Shown here: in pieces, positions 7,738 to 16,048 of the stretch
Numbering within the stretch: position 1 is the first letter of the stretch
Layout of the letters: every line of letters begins with the position of its first letter
From: an uncultured Lachnospiraceae bacterium
Lineage (GTDB): Bacteria; Bacillota; Clostridia; Lachnospirales; Lachnospiraceae
Reading direction: 5' to 3'
Assembly (NCBI GenBank): GCA_944381475.1
Contig: CALWLH010000071.1
Coordinates: 24,869 to 88,868 of the forward strand
Length of the DNA stretch: 64,000 nucleotides
Translations under genes and position numbers: made by a program
The notes under the pieces: generated by a model
Told to the model about the DNA's origin: nothing
The model's database searches: none
The model's input: only the letters and a program-made list of their open reading frames with translations

Positions 7738-9657
7738 ATGGAAAAACAGATCTATGATGCGGACAGTATCAAGGTTTTAGAGGGACTGGAGGCTGTCCGG
7801 GTGCGCCCGGGTATGTACATTGGAAGCGTTTCCACATCGGGCTTGAATCATCTGATCTATGAGATCGTGGACAATGCGGTGGACGAGCACCTGGCTGGGT
7901 TCTGCACGGAGATTTCCGTCACCATGCATGCCGATCACAGCGTGACTGTCACAGACAATGGAAGAGGAATTCCTGTGGGGATGCATGAGAAGGGGGTGCC
8001 GGCAGAACGGCTGGTGTTTACCACCCTTCATGCAGGAGGAAAATTTGACAACAACGCCTATAAGACCAGCGGCGGCCTCCACGGCGTGGGCTCCTCCGTG
8101 GTGAATGCGCTGTCAGAGTACCTGGAGGTAAAGGTCATGACCGGCGGCGCCATCCACTATGACTCCTATCAGCGGGGGGTGCCGGAGGTGGAGCTGGAAA
8201 ACGGACTTCTTCCCATTATCGGAAAGACGAAAAAGACCGGAACCACCGTCACCTTTCTGCCGGACGAGCAGATTTTTGAAAAGATCAGATACAATAAGGA
8301 GGCGGTGAAGAGCCGCCTCCATGAGACCGCTTACTTAAACCCCGGCCTGACCCTGCATTATATCAACGAGGGCCCGGACGAGGAGGAGCATATCACCTAC
8401 CAGGAGACGGAGGGAATCGACGCTTATGTGCGGGAGCTGAATAAGGGGAAGGAAGCGAAAACGGAGATTATTCACCTGAAGGGAGCTGCCGAGAGCATCG
8501 AGGTGGAGGCGGCGTTTCAGTTTGTGGACACCTTTGAGGAGAAGATTCTGGGCTACTGCAACAATATCTACACTGCCGACGGTGGAACCCATCTCACTGG
8601 TTTTAAGACCCGCTTTACACAGGAAATCAATAACTATGCCAGGGAGCTGGGAATATTAAAGGAGAAGGACGCCAATTTTACCGGAACGGATACCCGCTGC
8701 GGTCTCACCGCCATCATTGCCATCAAGCACTATGATCCCCTCTTTGAGGGACAGACAAAGACCAAGCTGGGAAGCGCCGACGCGGCAAGGGTGGTGAGCG
8801 CTGTCACCGGGGAGCAGCTGGAAATGTACTGCGACAAGCACCTGGAGACCCTGAAGGTGATGATTGACTGCGCCATGAAGAGCGCAAAGCTGAGAAAGGC
8901 TGAGGAGAAGGTCAGGAGCAACCTCCTGGGAAAGCAGAAATATTCCTTTGACGGGAATGGGAAGCTTGCCAACTGTGAGTCCAGGGTGGCTGAGCGCTGC
9001 GAGATTTTCATCGTGGAGGGAGATTCCGCCGGAGGCTCCGCCAAGAAGGCCAGGGACCGGATGTACCAGGCCATCATGCCCATCCGGGGCAAGATTCTGA
9101 ATGTGGAGAAGGCCAGCATCGACAAGGTTTTGGCAAATGCGGAGATTAAGTCCATGGTGCAGGCATTCGGATGCGGGTTTTCTGAAGGCTATGGAAACGA
9201 CTTTGACATCAGCAAGCTTCGCTACAATAAGATCATCATCATGGCGGATGCGGATGTGGACGGCGCCCATATCAGCACCCTGCTGCTGACCTTCTTCTAC
9301 CGGTTTATGCCGGAGCTGATCAGCGAGGGCCATGTGTATATTGCCATGCCCCCTCTCTACAAGGCTATTCCCGCCAAGGGACCCCAGGAATATCTGTATG
9401 ACGATACCTCCCTGGAGGCCTACAAGAAGAAGCATAAAAACTTTACCCTTCAGCGCTACAAGGGTCTGGGGGAGATGGATGCGGGACAGCTCTGGGAGAC
9501 CACCATGGACCCGGACAGCCGGAACTTAAAGCAGGTACACATCGAGGACGCCCGCATGGCCAATGAGGTCACGGAGATCCTGATGGGCAGCGACGTGGAG
9601 CCCAGAAGGGCCTATATCGCGGCTCATGCAAGGGAAGCGGAGCTGGATATTGTATAA
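7738..9657 (+). CDS. parE: DNA topoisomerase IV subunit B (GyrB/ParE family)
   Basis: ATPase subunit of a type IIA topoisomerase, 639 residues, the short form without the insert of proteobacterial GyrB. GHKL ATPase motifs are seen at EIVDNAVDEH, DNGRGIPVG and GLHGVGSSVVNALS; the TOPRIM metal-binding site at EGDSAGGSA and DADVDGAHI. ATG 7738 is chosen because TTGGAGG sits five bases upstream; an upstream TTG in frame overlaps that site. A small CCCCGG/CCGGGG hairpin lies just before the ribosome site. The A subunit follows after 15 bases. The QTKTKLG motif is shared with GyrB, so ParE versus a second GyrB cannot be settled from this gene alone. Confidence 0.87.
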   Translation: MEKQIYDADSIKVLEGLEAVRVRPGMYIGSVSTSGLNHLIYEIVDNAVDEHLAGFCTEISVTMHADHSVTVTDNGRGIPVGMHEKGVPAERLVFTTLHAGGKFDNNAYKTSGGLHGVGSSVVNALSEYLEVKVMTGGAIHYDSYQRGVPEVELENGLLPIIGKTKKTGTTVTFLPDEQIFEKIRYNKEAVKSRLHETAYLNPGLTLHYINEGPDEEEHITYQETEGIDAYVRELNKGKEAKTEIIHLKGAAESIEVEAAFQFVDTFEEKILGYCNNIYTADGGTHLTGFKTRFTQEINNYARELGILKEKDANFTGTDTRCGLTAIIAIKHYDPLFEGQTKTKLGSADAARVVSAVTGEQLEMYCDKHLETLKVMIDCAMKSAKLRKAEEKVRSNLLGKQKYSFDGNGKLANCESRVAERCEIFIVEGDSAGGSAKKARDRMYQAIMPIRGKILNVEKASIDKVLANAEIKSMVQAFGCGFSEGYGNDFDISKLRYNKIIIMADADVDGAHISTLLLTFFYRFMPELISEGHVYIAMPPLYKAIPAKGPQEYLYDDTSLEAYKKKHKNFTLQRYKGLGEMDAGQLWETTMDPDSRNLKQVHIEDARMANEVTEILMGSDVEPRRAYIAAHAREAELDIV

Positions 9658-9672
9658 ACGATAGGAGAAGAG

Positions 9673-11913
9673 ATGCCTGAAAATATAATTCAAACAGAAT
9701 TTTCTGCTGAGATGCAGCAGTCATTTATCAATTACTCCATGTCCGTCATCACCTCCAGGGCGGTGCCGGACGTGAGGGACGGTTTAAAGCCGGTGCAGAG
9801 ACGTGTCCTCTACGCCATGAACGAGCTGGGGCTGAATGCTGACAAGCCCCACAGAAAGTCCGCCCGCATTGTGGGGGATACCATGGGTAAGTATCACCCC
9901 CACGGGGACAGCTCCATCTATGAGACCCTGGTGGTGTTAAGCCAGGATTTTAAGAAGGGGATGGCCCTGGTGGATGGGCACGGAAATTTCGGCTCCATCG
10001 AGGGGGATGGGGCCGCCGCCATGCGGTACACCGAGGCCAGGCTGAAGCGCTTTACCCAGGAGGTGTATTTGGCGGACCTGGACAAAAATGTGGTGGACTT
10101 TGTGCCAAACTTTGACGAGACGGAGAAGGAGCCCAGCGTGCTGCCGGTGCGGATTCCCAACGTGCTGGTGAACGGCTCTGAGGGAATCGCTGTGGGCATG
10201 ACCACCTCCATCCCTCCCCACAACCTGTCGGAGGTGGTGGACGGCATGAAATATCTCATGGATTACCCGGACGCTTCCTGCGCAGAGCTGATGCAGTTCA
10301 TCAAGGGGCCGGATTTTCCCACCGGGGGCATTGTCACCAACAAGGATGAGCTTCTTGCCATCTACGAAACCGGCAGGGGCAAGATCAAGCTCCGGGGCAA
10401 GGCGGAGATTATCCAGGGAAAGAAGCGGGGAGAGAAGGACTGTATCGTGATCACAGAGATTCCCTATACCATGATCGGCGCCAATATCGGAAAATTTTTA
10501 AACGATGTGATGGAGCTGGCGGAGACCAGAAAGCTCCCGGATATCACCGATATCTCCAACCAGTCCAAGGAAGAGATCCGCATCGTCATCGAGTTGAAAA
10601 AGGGGGCGGATGCAGAAAAGATCCTCCAGGGGCTGTACAAAAAGACGAAGCTGGAGGACAGCTTCGGCGTTAATATGCTGGTGATTGATGACGGTAAGCC
10701 CAAGGTGCTGGGGCTCCGGGAAATCCTGGAGCGCAATATCGCGTTTCAGATGGAAATCAACACCAGAAAGTACACCACCCTGCTGCAAAAGGACCGGGAG
10801 CGCCTGGAAATCCAGGAGGGGCTCATGGCCGCTGTGGACATCATTGACCTGATTATTGAGATCATCCGGGGCAGCAAGGATCTGAAAATGGCCCGAGGAT
10901 GTCTGACAGAGGGAAAAACCGAGGGCGTCAATTTCAAGACAAAGACCAGCGAGCGTCAGGCCAGGAAGCTCTCCTTTACGGAGGCCCAAGCCACGGCCAT
11001 CCTGGAGCTGCGTCTGTCAAAGCTCATCGGGCTGGAGATTTTACAGCTCCGGAAGGAGCACCAGGAGACGGCCGCAAGGATCAGGGAGTACGAGCGGCTT
11101 CTGGGGGATGAGAAGGCCATGATGGGAGCCATCAAGAAGGATCTGGACCGGATCAAGAAGAACTACGGTGTTCCCCGGCGCACGGCCATCGAAAACCAGG
11201 CTGCCGCGGTGTTTGAGGAGGCTCCTGCGGAGGCTGCTCCGGTGGTATTTGCCATGAACCGCTTCGGCTACGGGAAGGCCATGGATCCGGCTGTGTTTGC
11301 CAAGAATCAGGAGGCGGTGCTGTCGGACAACCGGGTGGTGTTTACCTGCATGAGTGACGCCCGGGTGGGACTGTTTACCAGGGAAGGGGCGCTTCATCAG
11401 GTCAAGATGAAGGATCTGCCCCTGTGCAAGCCCAGGGACAAGGGGGTTCCCCTGGATAATATCAGCAATTATGACAGTACAAAGGAAACCATCATCGCTG
11501 TTCTTCCCATGGAGACATTGGAGAGCCAGACCCTGATCTTCCTGACGGAGCAGGGCCTTGGAAAGCGTGTGTCCGGCACGGAATTGATCTCCTCAAAGAA
11601 AACCATCGCTGCCTGCAAGCTGGGGGCGGAGGACGGTCTGGCGGCGGTGCTGCCCCAGACAAAGGCCCATGTGGCGCTTCTCACAGACACGGGCACGGGA
11701 CTGCGCTATCCGGTGGAGGAGCTTCCCCTTCAGAAAAAAACAGCCCTGGGGGTGAAGGCGGCGAAGCTTTCATCCGGACAGCATATCAAGGCAGCATATG
11801 TGCTTGATCCTAAGGAGGAGCTGACAGCGGTCCTTGAGGACAGACCGGTGCGCATATCAGCCTTAAAGTGCAGAAAGCGTGAGGCAAAGACGGAGAAGCT
11901 GACATTTGAATAG
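9673..11913 (+). CDS. parC: DNA topoisomerase IV subunit A (GyrA/ParC family)
   Basis: DNA breakage-reunion subunit, 746 residues, shorter than GyrA (about 820-870). The active-site tyrosine is Tyr119 in MRYTEARL. The quinolone-determining region reads HPHGDSSIYE with Ser80 and Glu84, the same residues and numbering as in ParC/GrlA, i.e. the unmutated state. The C-terminal beta-pinwheel (about 500-740) has degenerate blades, and I see no GyrA box (QRRGGKG), which argues for topoisomerase IV or a related decatenase rather than gyrase. The gene forms an operon with parE and ends shortly before a terminator. A TATA-like control is not evident between the two genes. Confidence 0.87.
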   Translation: MPENIIQTEFSAEMQQSFINYSMSVITSRAVPDVRDGLKPVQRRVLYAMNELGLNADKPHRKSARIVGDTMGKYHPHGDSSIYETLVVLSQDFKKGMALVDGHGNFGSIEGDGAAAMRYTEARLKRFTQEVYLADLDKNVVDFVPNFDETEKEPSVLPVRIPNVLVNGSEGIAVGMTTSIPPHNLSEVVDGMKYLMDYPDASCAELMQFIKGPDFPTGGIVTNKDELLAIYETGRGKIKLRGKAEIIQGKKRGEKDCIVITEIPYTMIGANIGKFLNDVMELAETRKLPDITDISNQSKEEIRIVIELKKGADAEKILQGLYKKTKLEDSFGVNMLVIDDGKPKVLGLREILERNIAFQMEINTRKYTTLLQKDRERLEIQEGLMAAVDIIDLIIEIIRGSKDLKMARGCLTEGKTEGVNFKTKTSERQARKLSFTEAQATAILELRLSKLIGLEILQLRKEHQETAARIREYERLLGDEKAMMGAIKKDLDRIKKNYGVPRRTAIENQAAAVFEEAPAEAAPVVFAMNRFGYGKAMDPAVFAKNQEAVLSDNRVVFTCMSDARVGLFTREGALHQVKMKDLPLCKPRDKGVPLDNISNYDSTKETIIAVLPMETLESQTLIFLTEQGLGKRVSGTELISSKKTIAACKLGAEDGLAAVLPQTKAHVALLTDTGTGLRYPVEELPLQKKTALGVKAAKLSSGQHIKAAYVLDPKEELTAVLEDRPVRISALKCRKREAKTEKLTFE

Positions 11914-11981
11914 AGGAGAGGTCAAGGGGGCGCATGGAGACTGCATATCCTGCTCCGCCACCTTGGGACTGGAATATTGGC

Positions 11982-12010
11982 AAGCAGGCTGGGAAACAGC
12001 CTGCTTTTTT
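11982..12010 (+). terminator. Terminator after parC
   Basis: Perfect nine-base stem AAGCAGGCT/AGCCTGCTT with a seven-base loop and a T6 tail. Confidence 0.9.
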
Positions 12011-12097
12011 GGGGCTTAAAAAAATAATCCGGTGCACTCTCTGAAGAGGTAAAAGATGACCAGGAAACCGAAAAAAATAAAAAAATAGATTTTCTAG

Positions 12098-12126
12098 TTG
12101 ACAATAAAACCAAAATATGGCATTAT
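12098..12126 (+). promoter_or_regulatory. Promoter of small gene at 12212
   Basis: TTGACA at 12098-12103 and CATTAT at 12121-12126, 17-base spacer, preceded by an A-rich stretch. The -10 is imperfect. Confidence 0.5.
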
Positions 12127-12211
12127 TCAATGAAGAATGTAAAGAAGCGGAAAGGCGTCAGAACTGGTAAATCCAATTGAAAGATGCTAAAAATAAGATA
12201 AAGGAGGATAT

Positions 12212-12412
12212 ATGGCTACTACATATAGGGACCCGGAGGGGATGCTTCACACGATTTCAGAAACCTATCCCTGCATTCGAGATTCACAGGAGGGAATGAT
12301 GGTGGTAGTTGACCGCAGGGGAAAGGGCAGCTTTTTCAGCAAAACCATGGACGCAGAGGAGGTGCCTGAATATATCGAAAAATGGCAGCTTGTGAAGCTG
12401 TATTCTGACTAA
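12212..12412 (+). CDS. Small protein of unknown function (66 aa)
   Basis: Soluble 66-residue protein, starting ATG 12212 with an AAGGAGG site at good spacing and its own promoter, so it is very likely expressed. It has no signal peptide or membrane segment. The middle (GMMVVVDRRGKGSFFSKTM) looks like a short beta-hairpin, followed by an acidic helix (DAEEVPEYIEKW). I do not recognise a family. It lies alone between the parC terminator and an AT-rich spacer. Confidence 0.7.
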   Translation: MATTYRDPEGMLHTISETYPCIRDSQEGMMVVVDRRGKGSFFSKTMDAEEVPEYIEKWQLVKLYSD

Positions 12413-12764
12413 TGAGCTGACAAGCGGCAGAAGATATGAGAGCGCGGTGCTTGTAACATTCGCAGTGCGGGCAGAACGCCCCTACTTCTGGATTTTGTTT
12501 AATAAATATATAATTAAGCTTAATAATAGTGCTTCAAAGTATATCATGTTATATCAACCATACTGGTTTTGGAGAAAAAATATTGATTTAAATATATTAC
12601 TTTTTACGTATAAAGTCTTTTGTAAGTAAATAAATTTCCTCAAAAAATAATGCATTTCTCATTGACAAAAATATACGTGGTTTGATACACTATGGAAAAG
12701 AGAATAAGGAGTCGATTAGCAAAGTCGGCGGCCTTTGTCAGTGACATTAAAGGAGGAAAAAAAG
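12413..12764 (+). promoter_or_regulatory. AT-rich spacer with promoter TTGACA-18-TACACT
   Basis: No gene seen. The first part is AT-rich without a clear terminator hairpin. A promoter at 12662-12691 (TTGACA, 18 bases, TACACT) precedes the HAAS gene by about 75 bases. Confidence 0.6.
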
Positions 12765-13160
12765 ATGAGCGAAGATGCAAAACAGTATCTGAAGGAAGTG
12801 AGGCTGGCATTTCCCATTGCTTACAAGGATGAAAAGCGGTTTTTGGCGGATCTTACAGATTCCGTCTCCAGCTACGGGGAAACCCACCCGAATGCCACCA
12901 AGGAGGATTACTATGAGAGATTTGGGGAACCGAAGGAGGTGGCGCTGGGGTACTATCAGGAGACCAGCGTGGACGTGTACTTTGGCATGATGAGGCGCTC
13001 AAGATGGCGCAGGCTGATCACAGGACTTGTGGTGGCGGCGCTTATTATTGGGCTGCTCATTGTAACTGCGTTCTGCATTCACGCGCAGCAAACCTACAAG
13101 AATGCTACAGGAGCTTATGTAATTGAGGAAATAATAGAAGATGAAGGAGAGAATCAGTAA
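12765..13160 (+). CDS. HAAS-domain (DUF1700-like) membrane protein
   Basis: Protein of 131 residues. Residues 1-75 form an all-helical region typical of HAAS/DUF1700 proteins (QYLKEVRLAFP, ERFGEPKEVALGYY). A single membrane helix at about 87-107 (LITGLVVAALIIGLLIVTA) and a short outside tail follow. Such proteins are usually paired with PadR regulators and act as membrane signalling partners; here a PadR gene lies convergent some 700 bases away. Start ATG 12765 is chosen for its AAAGGAGG site; an upstream GTG at 12735 precedes that site and is unlikely. It is closely followed by the secreted-protein gene. Confidence 0.78.
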   Translation: MSEDAKQYLKEVRLAFPIAYKDEKRFLADLTDSVSSYGETHPNATKEDYYERFGEPKEVALGYYQETSVDVYFGMMRRSRWRRLITGLVVAALIIGLLIVTAFCIHAQQTYKNATGAYVIEEIIEDEGENQ

Positions 13161-13161
13161 A

Positions 13162-13668
13162 ATGAAGAGACTATGGATGATGCTTTTGGTTTTTGCGATG
13201 GCATTGGAGATCTGCGCGCCGGTGTACGGCATGGAAGGCGCCCCGGCGTCTGAGGAGGCATATACCACCGCCTCCGTGGAGTATTTGGAGGATGGGAGCT
13301 ATATTGTGACGGTGATCACTGAGGAACCAGCACAGGCTTTGGCCTACGCTACAGCCAGTAGCACGAATACTAAGACGGGCACAAAGACGTCTACATATGT
13401 GAATGCGGAGGGCGAAGCCCTTTGGGCCGTTTCGGTCCGCGCCACCTTCCAGTATGTGACCGGCTCCCTTGCCACCTGCGTCAGCGCGACAGGCTCCGCA
13501 GAGTCATACTCATCCGTCTGGAAGTTAGGAACGCCCGCGGTGGAATACCAGTCAAACTATGCCACAGCAACAGTGACGGGAACCCGGTATTTTGGAGGGC
13601 TTATTCCCCTGGATAAAGTTACGCTGAGCGTGAAGCTGACCTGCGACGTTAACGGAAAGCTGTCATAA
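13162..13668 (+). CDS. Secreted protein of unknown function
   Basis: 168 residues with a Sec signal peptide (MKRLWMMLLVFAMALEICAP, cleavage probably after VYG). The mature part is rich in Ser, Thr, Ala, Val and Tyr in alternating pattern, suggesting a beta-sandwich. Two cysteines are present (in LATCVSA and KLTCDV) that could form a disulphide. ATG 13162 is chosen since AAGGAGA lies eleven bases upstream; an ATG at 13141 would overlap the HAAS gene by 20 bases and lacks a good site. It appears co-transcribed with the HAAS membrane protein. No family recognised. Confidence 0.7.
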   Translation: MKRLWMMLLVFAMALEICAPVYGMEGAPASEEAYTTASVEYLEDGSYIVTVITEEPAQALAYATASSTNTKTGTKTSTYVNAEGEALWAVSVRATFQYVTGSLATCVSATGSAESYSSVWKLGTPAVEYQSNYATATVTGTRYFGGLIPLDKVTLSVKLTCDVNGKLS

Positions 13669-13705
13669 AAATCCCATCAAGGGCGAAATAAAAAGATTAT
13701 TGGTA

Positions 13706-13743
13706 AATCCCCCGTGTCTGCGCCGCAGGAGACCCGGGGGATT
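13706..13743. terminator. Stem-loop after secreted-protein gene
   Basis: AATCCCCCG pairs with CGGGGGATT around an imperfect inner stem; no strong T-tract on the plus strand. It may help termination together with the next hairpin. Confidence 0.45.
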
Positions 13744-13769
13744 AGTCTGACAGCCGTTTTGCGCATATG

Positions 13770-13806
13770 AAAAAGAGCCATCCTGTGAAATGGCTCTTTA
13801 TTTTCA
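13770..13806. terminator. Bidirectional terminator
   Basis: AAAGAGCCAT/ATGGCTCTTT stem with A-rich and T-rich flanks, between the convergent secreted-protein gene and padR-like gene. Confidence 0.85.
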
Positions 13807-13841
13807 GCATTTTAATATAAAGGGGGAAAATTTTTGCTGTT

Positions 13842-14243
13842 TTATTCCTGGGGAATTTCTTCCTGCGCCGGTTCCGTCACTTCCGCTTCCTCCGGCTTTA
13901 CATATTCAAAGGAAACCTTGTAGTCAAGAACGGAGCAGACGCCGATGGTAGCGTCAAAGTAGTTCTTTTCCAGCTCCTTCAGATAATCAAAGCCCTTCTC
14001 CTCAATGTGGTAATAAACACGCACACGCTTTTGAACAATGCACTCCTTACTGGTGGAAATAAATCCCTCTTCCAGTAAGCGATACAGGGTGGGATACATG
14101 GAGCTCTCGCGAAGTACGTAATATCCCTTGCTCTTTTCTTTTAAAGTCTGTACAATCTGGTAGCCGTACATATCCCCCTGGCTTAATATACTTAATATCA
14201 GTAGGGAAATAGTGCTATGGCTTGTCGCTGTTGATGTTCGCAT
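13842..14243 (-). CDS. PadR family transcriptional regulator
   Basis: Winged-helix repressor of 133 residues. The PadR domain covers about residues 12-100: LLILSILSQGDMYGYQI, then the recognition-helix region SSMYPTLYRLLEEGFI and the wing VRVYYHIEEKG. A Glu/Pro-rich tail of about 25 residues follows, which is unusual but probably disordered. PadR proteins often control a neighbouring HAAS/DUF1700 membrane protein; here that gene converges on it (12765-13160). Start ATG 14243 has GAGGT upstream. The intergenic region above it is strongly AT-rich. Confidence 0.9.
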   Translation of the reverse strand: MRTSTATSHSTISLLILSILSQGDMYGYQIVQTLKEKSKGYYVLRESSMYPTLYRLLEEGFISTSKECIVQKRVRVYYHIEEKGFDYLKELEKNYFDATIGVCSVLDYKVSFEYVKPEEAEVTEPAQEEIPQE

Positions 14244-14557
14244 CTATATACCTCATCTTCCTGCATGATTCTGCATAATTAAATACTGACCTATAGCATA
14301 ACATGAAAAAAATTTTTTTTCAATACCATTGTTCACAAAAAATGTTAAATTAATTATAAAAAAATGAATTTTTTTCTCCCTTTGTCCTGTAAAGGTTTTG
14401 TAAAAGCGTGGTACAAATATTCACAGAGGAGTGGCGTTTTTTTGCTGTCCATGGTACAATGTAGTGAATCGAGAACTTTTATGCCCCTGCGGCAGTATGC
14501 AGGGGGTCACAAAAACCCGGAAGAACAGGGACACAAAGGAGGCAGGGAAGGATAACC
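14244..14557 (+). promoter_or_regulatory. AT-rich divergent region with possible promoter
   Basis: No gene seen. A TACAAT at 14455-14460 preceded by TGG could be an extended -10 for the methyltransferase gene, but no good -35 is visible. The leader to 14558 is about 90 bases and ends in AAAGGAGG. Confidence 0.4.
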
Positions 14558-15739
14558 ATGGAAGAGCTTGGAAAATACTTAGATGAGATGATCGGCGCCG
14601 GTATCAGTAAAATCGTCATCAGCAATCCCGCCGGCAGGCAGGAGACCTACAGAAAAATCCAGATCGACAGAAAAAACAAGAGTTATCAGATTTCAAAATT
14701 TACGGATACCCAGGTGTTCCATGAAAATCTGACAGAGGAATATCTGGGTGAGAGATGCCAGGAGCTGATACGGGGGCATTTCAGACAGGTAAACGGCTGG
14801 TCCCAAAATCAGGAGCATATCATTCTCATATCGAAAAAGGGCGCCTGCAGCTACAGGGTGAAGAGAAAGGATCATCCATCAGCAAGGATAAGCAGCCCGG
14901 AGCATAACAGGAAGAAGAACTATATCCTGCAGGAGGGAACGGAGATCAAGCCCCTGGTGGATATGGGGATATTTACGAAGGAGGGAAGGATCGTCCACTC
15001 CATGTATGACAAGTACAAACAGATTAATCGGTTCCTGGAGATACTGGAGGATGAGCTTTCACACCGCCGCCAGGATCAAATCAATGTGATTGATTTTGGG
15101 TGCGGAAAGTCCTATCTTACCTTTGTTGTGTACTATTATCTGTCCCAGGTCCGGCAGATGCAGGTGAATATGGTGGGACTGGATCTCAAGAGGGCGGTGA
15201 TTGAAAAGTGCAATGAGACGGCAGAAAAATATAGATATACGGGTCTGCGCTTTGAACAGGGGGATATCAACGGCTATAAGGCGCCCTTCCCGGTGGATAT
15301 GGTGATCACTCTTCATGCCTGTGACACCGCCACGGACTATGCGCTCTATAATGCGGTGAGGTGGAATGCAGGGATGATATTTTCCGTGCCATGCTGTCAG
15401 CATGAGCTGAACAGGCAGATGAAGCCGCAAAATCTGTCAATCCTGTCACGCTACGGGATCATCAAGGAGCGCTTTTCCGCTCTGGCTACGGACGCGGCAC
15501 GTGCCAATCTTCTGGAATACCGGGGCTATAAAACTCAGCTGCTGGAATTTATCGACTTTGAACATACGCCGAAGAATATCCTGATACGGGCGGTCAGAAG
15601 CCCGATGCTGCCAGGAAGCGTTCGGGAAAGGGCTCTGGGAGAGGTTCATGAACTGATGAAGGAATTTGGCTTTATGCCAACTTTGTATAAGCTGCTGGTT
15701 ATGGAGCATCGGGATGAGGAGGATGGGATGCCCCAGTGA
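14558..15739 (+). CDS. SAM-dependent methyltransferase (Methyltransf_32-like)
   Basis: 393-residue predicted class I methyltransferase. An N-terminal region of about 155 residues of unknown function precedes the Rossmann domain. SAM motif I is VIDFGCGKSYLTF (about 175-187), an acidic strand end is MVGLDLKRAVIE, and later motifs are VITLHACDTATDYAL and SVPCCQHEL. The DFGCGKS, LHACD and CCQH set is characteristic of the Methyltransf_32 group (GSTCD/TRM13-like), some of which act on RNA; the substrate here is not known. Start ATG 14558 follows AAAGGAGG. It appears monocistronic; 20 bases after its stop lies the 34-base palindrome of a repeat element. Confidence 0.85.
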   Translation: MEELGKYLDEMIGAGISKIVISNPAGRQETYRKIQIDRKNKSYQISKFTDTQVFHENLTEEYLGERCQELIRGHFRQVNGWSQNQEHIILISKKGACSYRVKRKDHPSARISSPEHNRKKNYILQEGTEIKPLVDMGIFTKEGRIVHSMYDKYKQINRFLEILEDELSHRRQDQINVIDFGCGKSYLTFVVYYYLSQVRQMQVNMVGLDLKRAVIEKCNETAEKYRYTGLRFEQGDINGYKAPFPVDMVITLHACDTATDYALYNAVRWNAGMIFSVPCCQHELNRQMKPQNLSILSRYGIIKERFSALATDAARANLLEYRGYKTQLLEFIDFEHTPKNILIRAVRSPMLPGSVRERALGEVHELMKEFGFMPTLYKLLVMEHRDEEDGMPQ

Positions 15740-15758
15740 TGCTTTAGCCCATATCTGA

Positions 15759-15976
15759 ATCGGATAGGGGAAGATTCCTTCCCCTATCCGATCACCGCGA
15801 TACCTCGTTCATCTCGCGGCATTGCCGCTCGATGACCGTTGCCCGTCGGATGCCCGCCCGTGCAAGTCGGGTGACGGAACGCCCGCTAAAGCGGACCTGC
15901 CAATACGCACCTGCCGATATAATGCTTCGCATGGGGCAGGTGCTGTCGGCCGCCCTCCGGGCGTATCGCGCAAAAA
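15759..15976 (-). repeat. Terminator-flanking structured repeat, family 2 copy 1
   Basis: About 218 bases, nearly identical by eye to the reverse complement of 28313-28531. On the minus strand it begins right after the T-tract of the argH terminator with GCGCGATACGCCCGGAGGGC. It ends in a 34-base perfect palindrome (15759-15792, ATCGGATAGGGGAAG stem, four-base loop). Internal stems include GCACCTGCC/GGCAGGTGC and a GGTCATC...GATGAAC region. Short open frames through it show no ribosome site and are unlikely to be genes. Confidence 0.88.
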
Positions 15977-15977
15977 T

Positions 15978-16022
15978 ACCGCATTCCCTTGCACGTCAAC
16001 TGTACAGAGGAATGCGGTTTTT
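15978..16022 (-). terminator. Terminator of argH
   Basis: Stem ACCGCATTCC/GGAATGCGGT (15978-15987 with 16009-16018). On the minus strand it is followed by TATTTTT and then immediately by the family 2 repeat. The plus-strand side also ends in T5. Confidence 0.8.
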
Positions 16023-16048
16023 GTGTGATAAGCCTTAGCAGGGGAGGA

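Noticed and set aside
15809..16038. Short frames through the family 2 repeat (both strands, also at 28281-28572)
   Set aside because: They arise from repeat structure; no ribosome sites, and the frame is readable on both strands. The repeated peptide similarity between copies only reflects DNA similarity.
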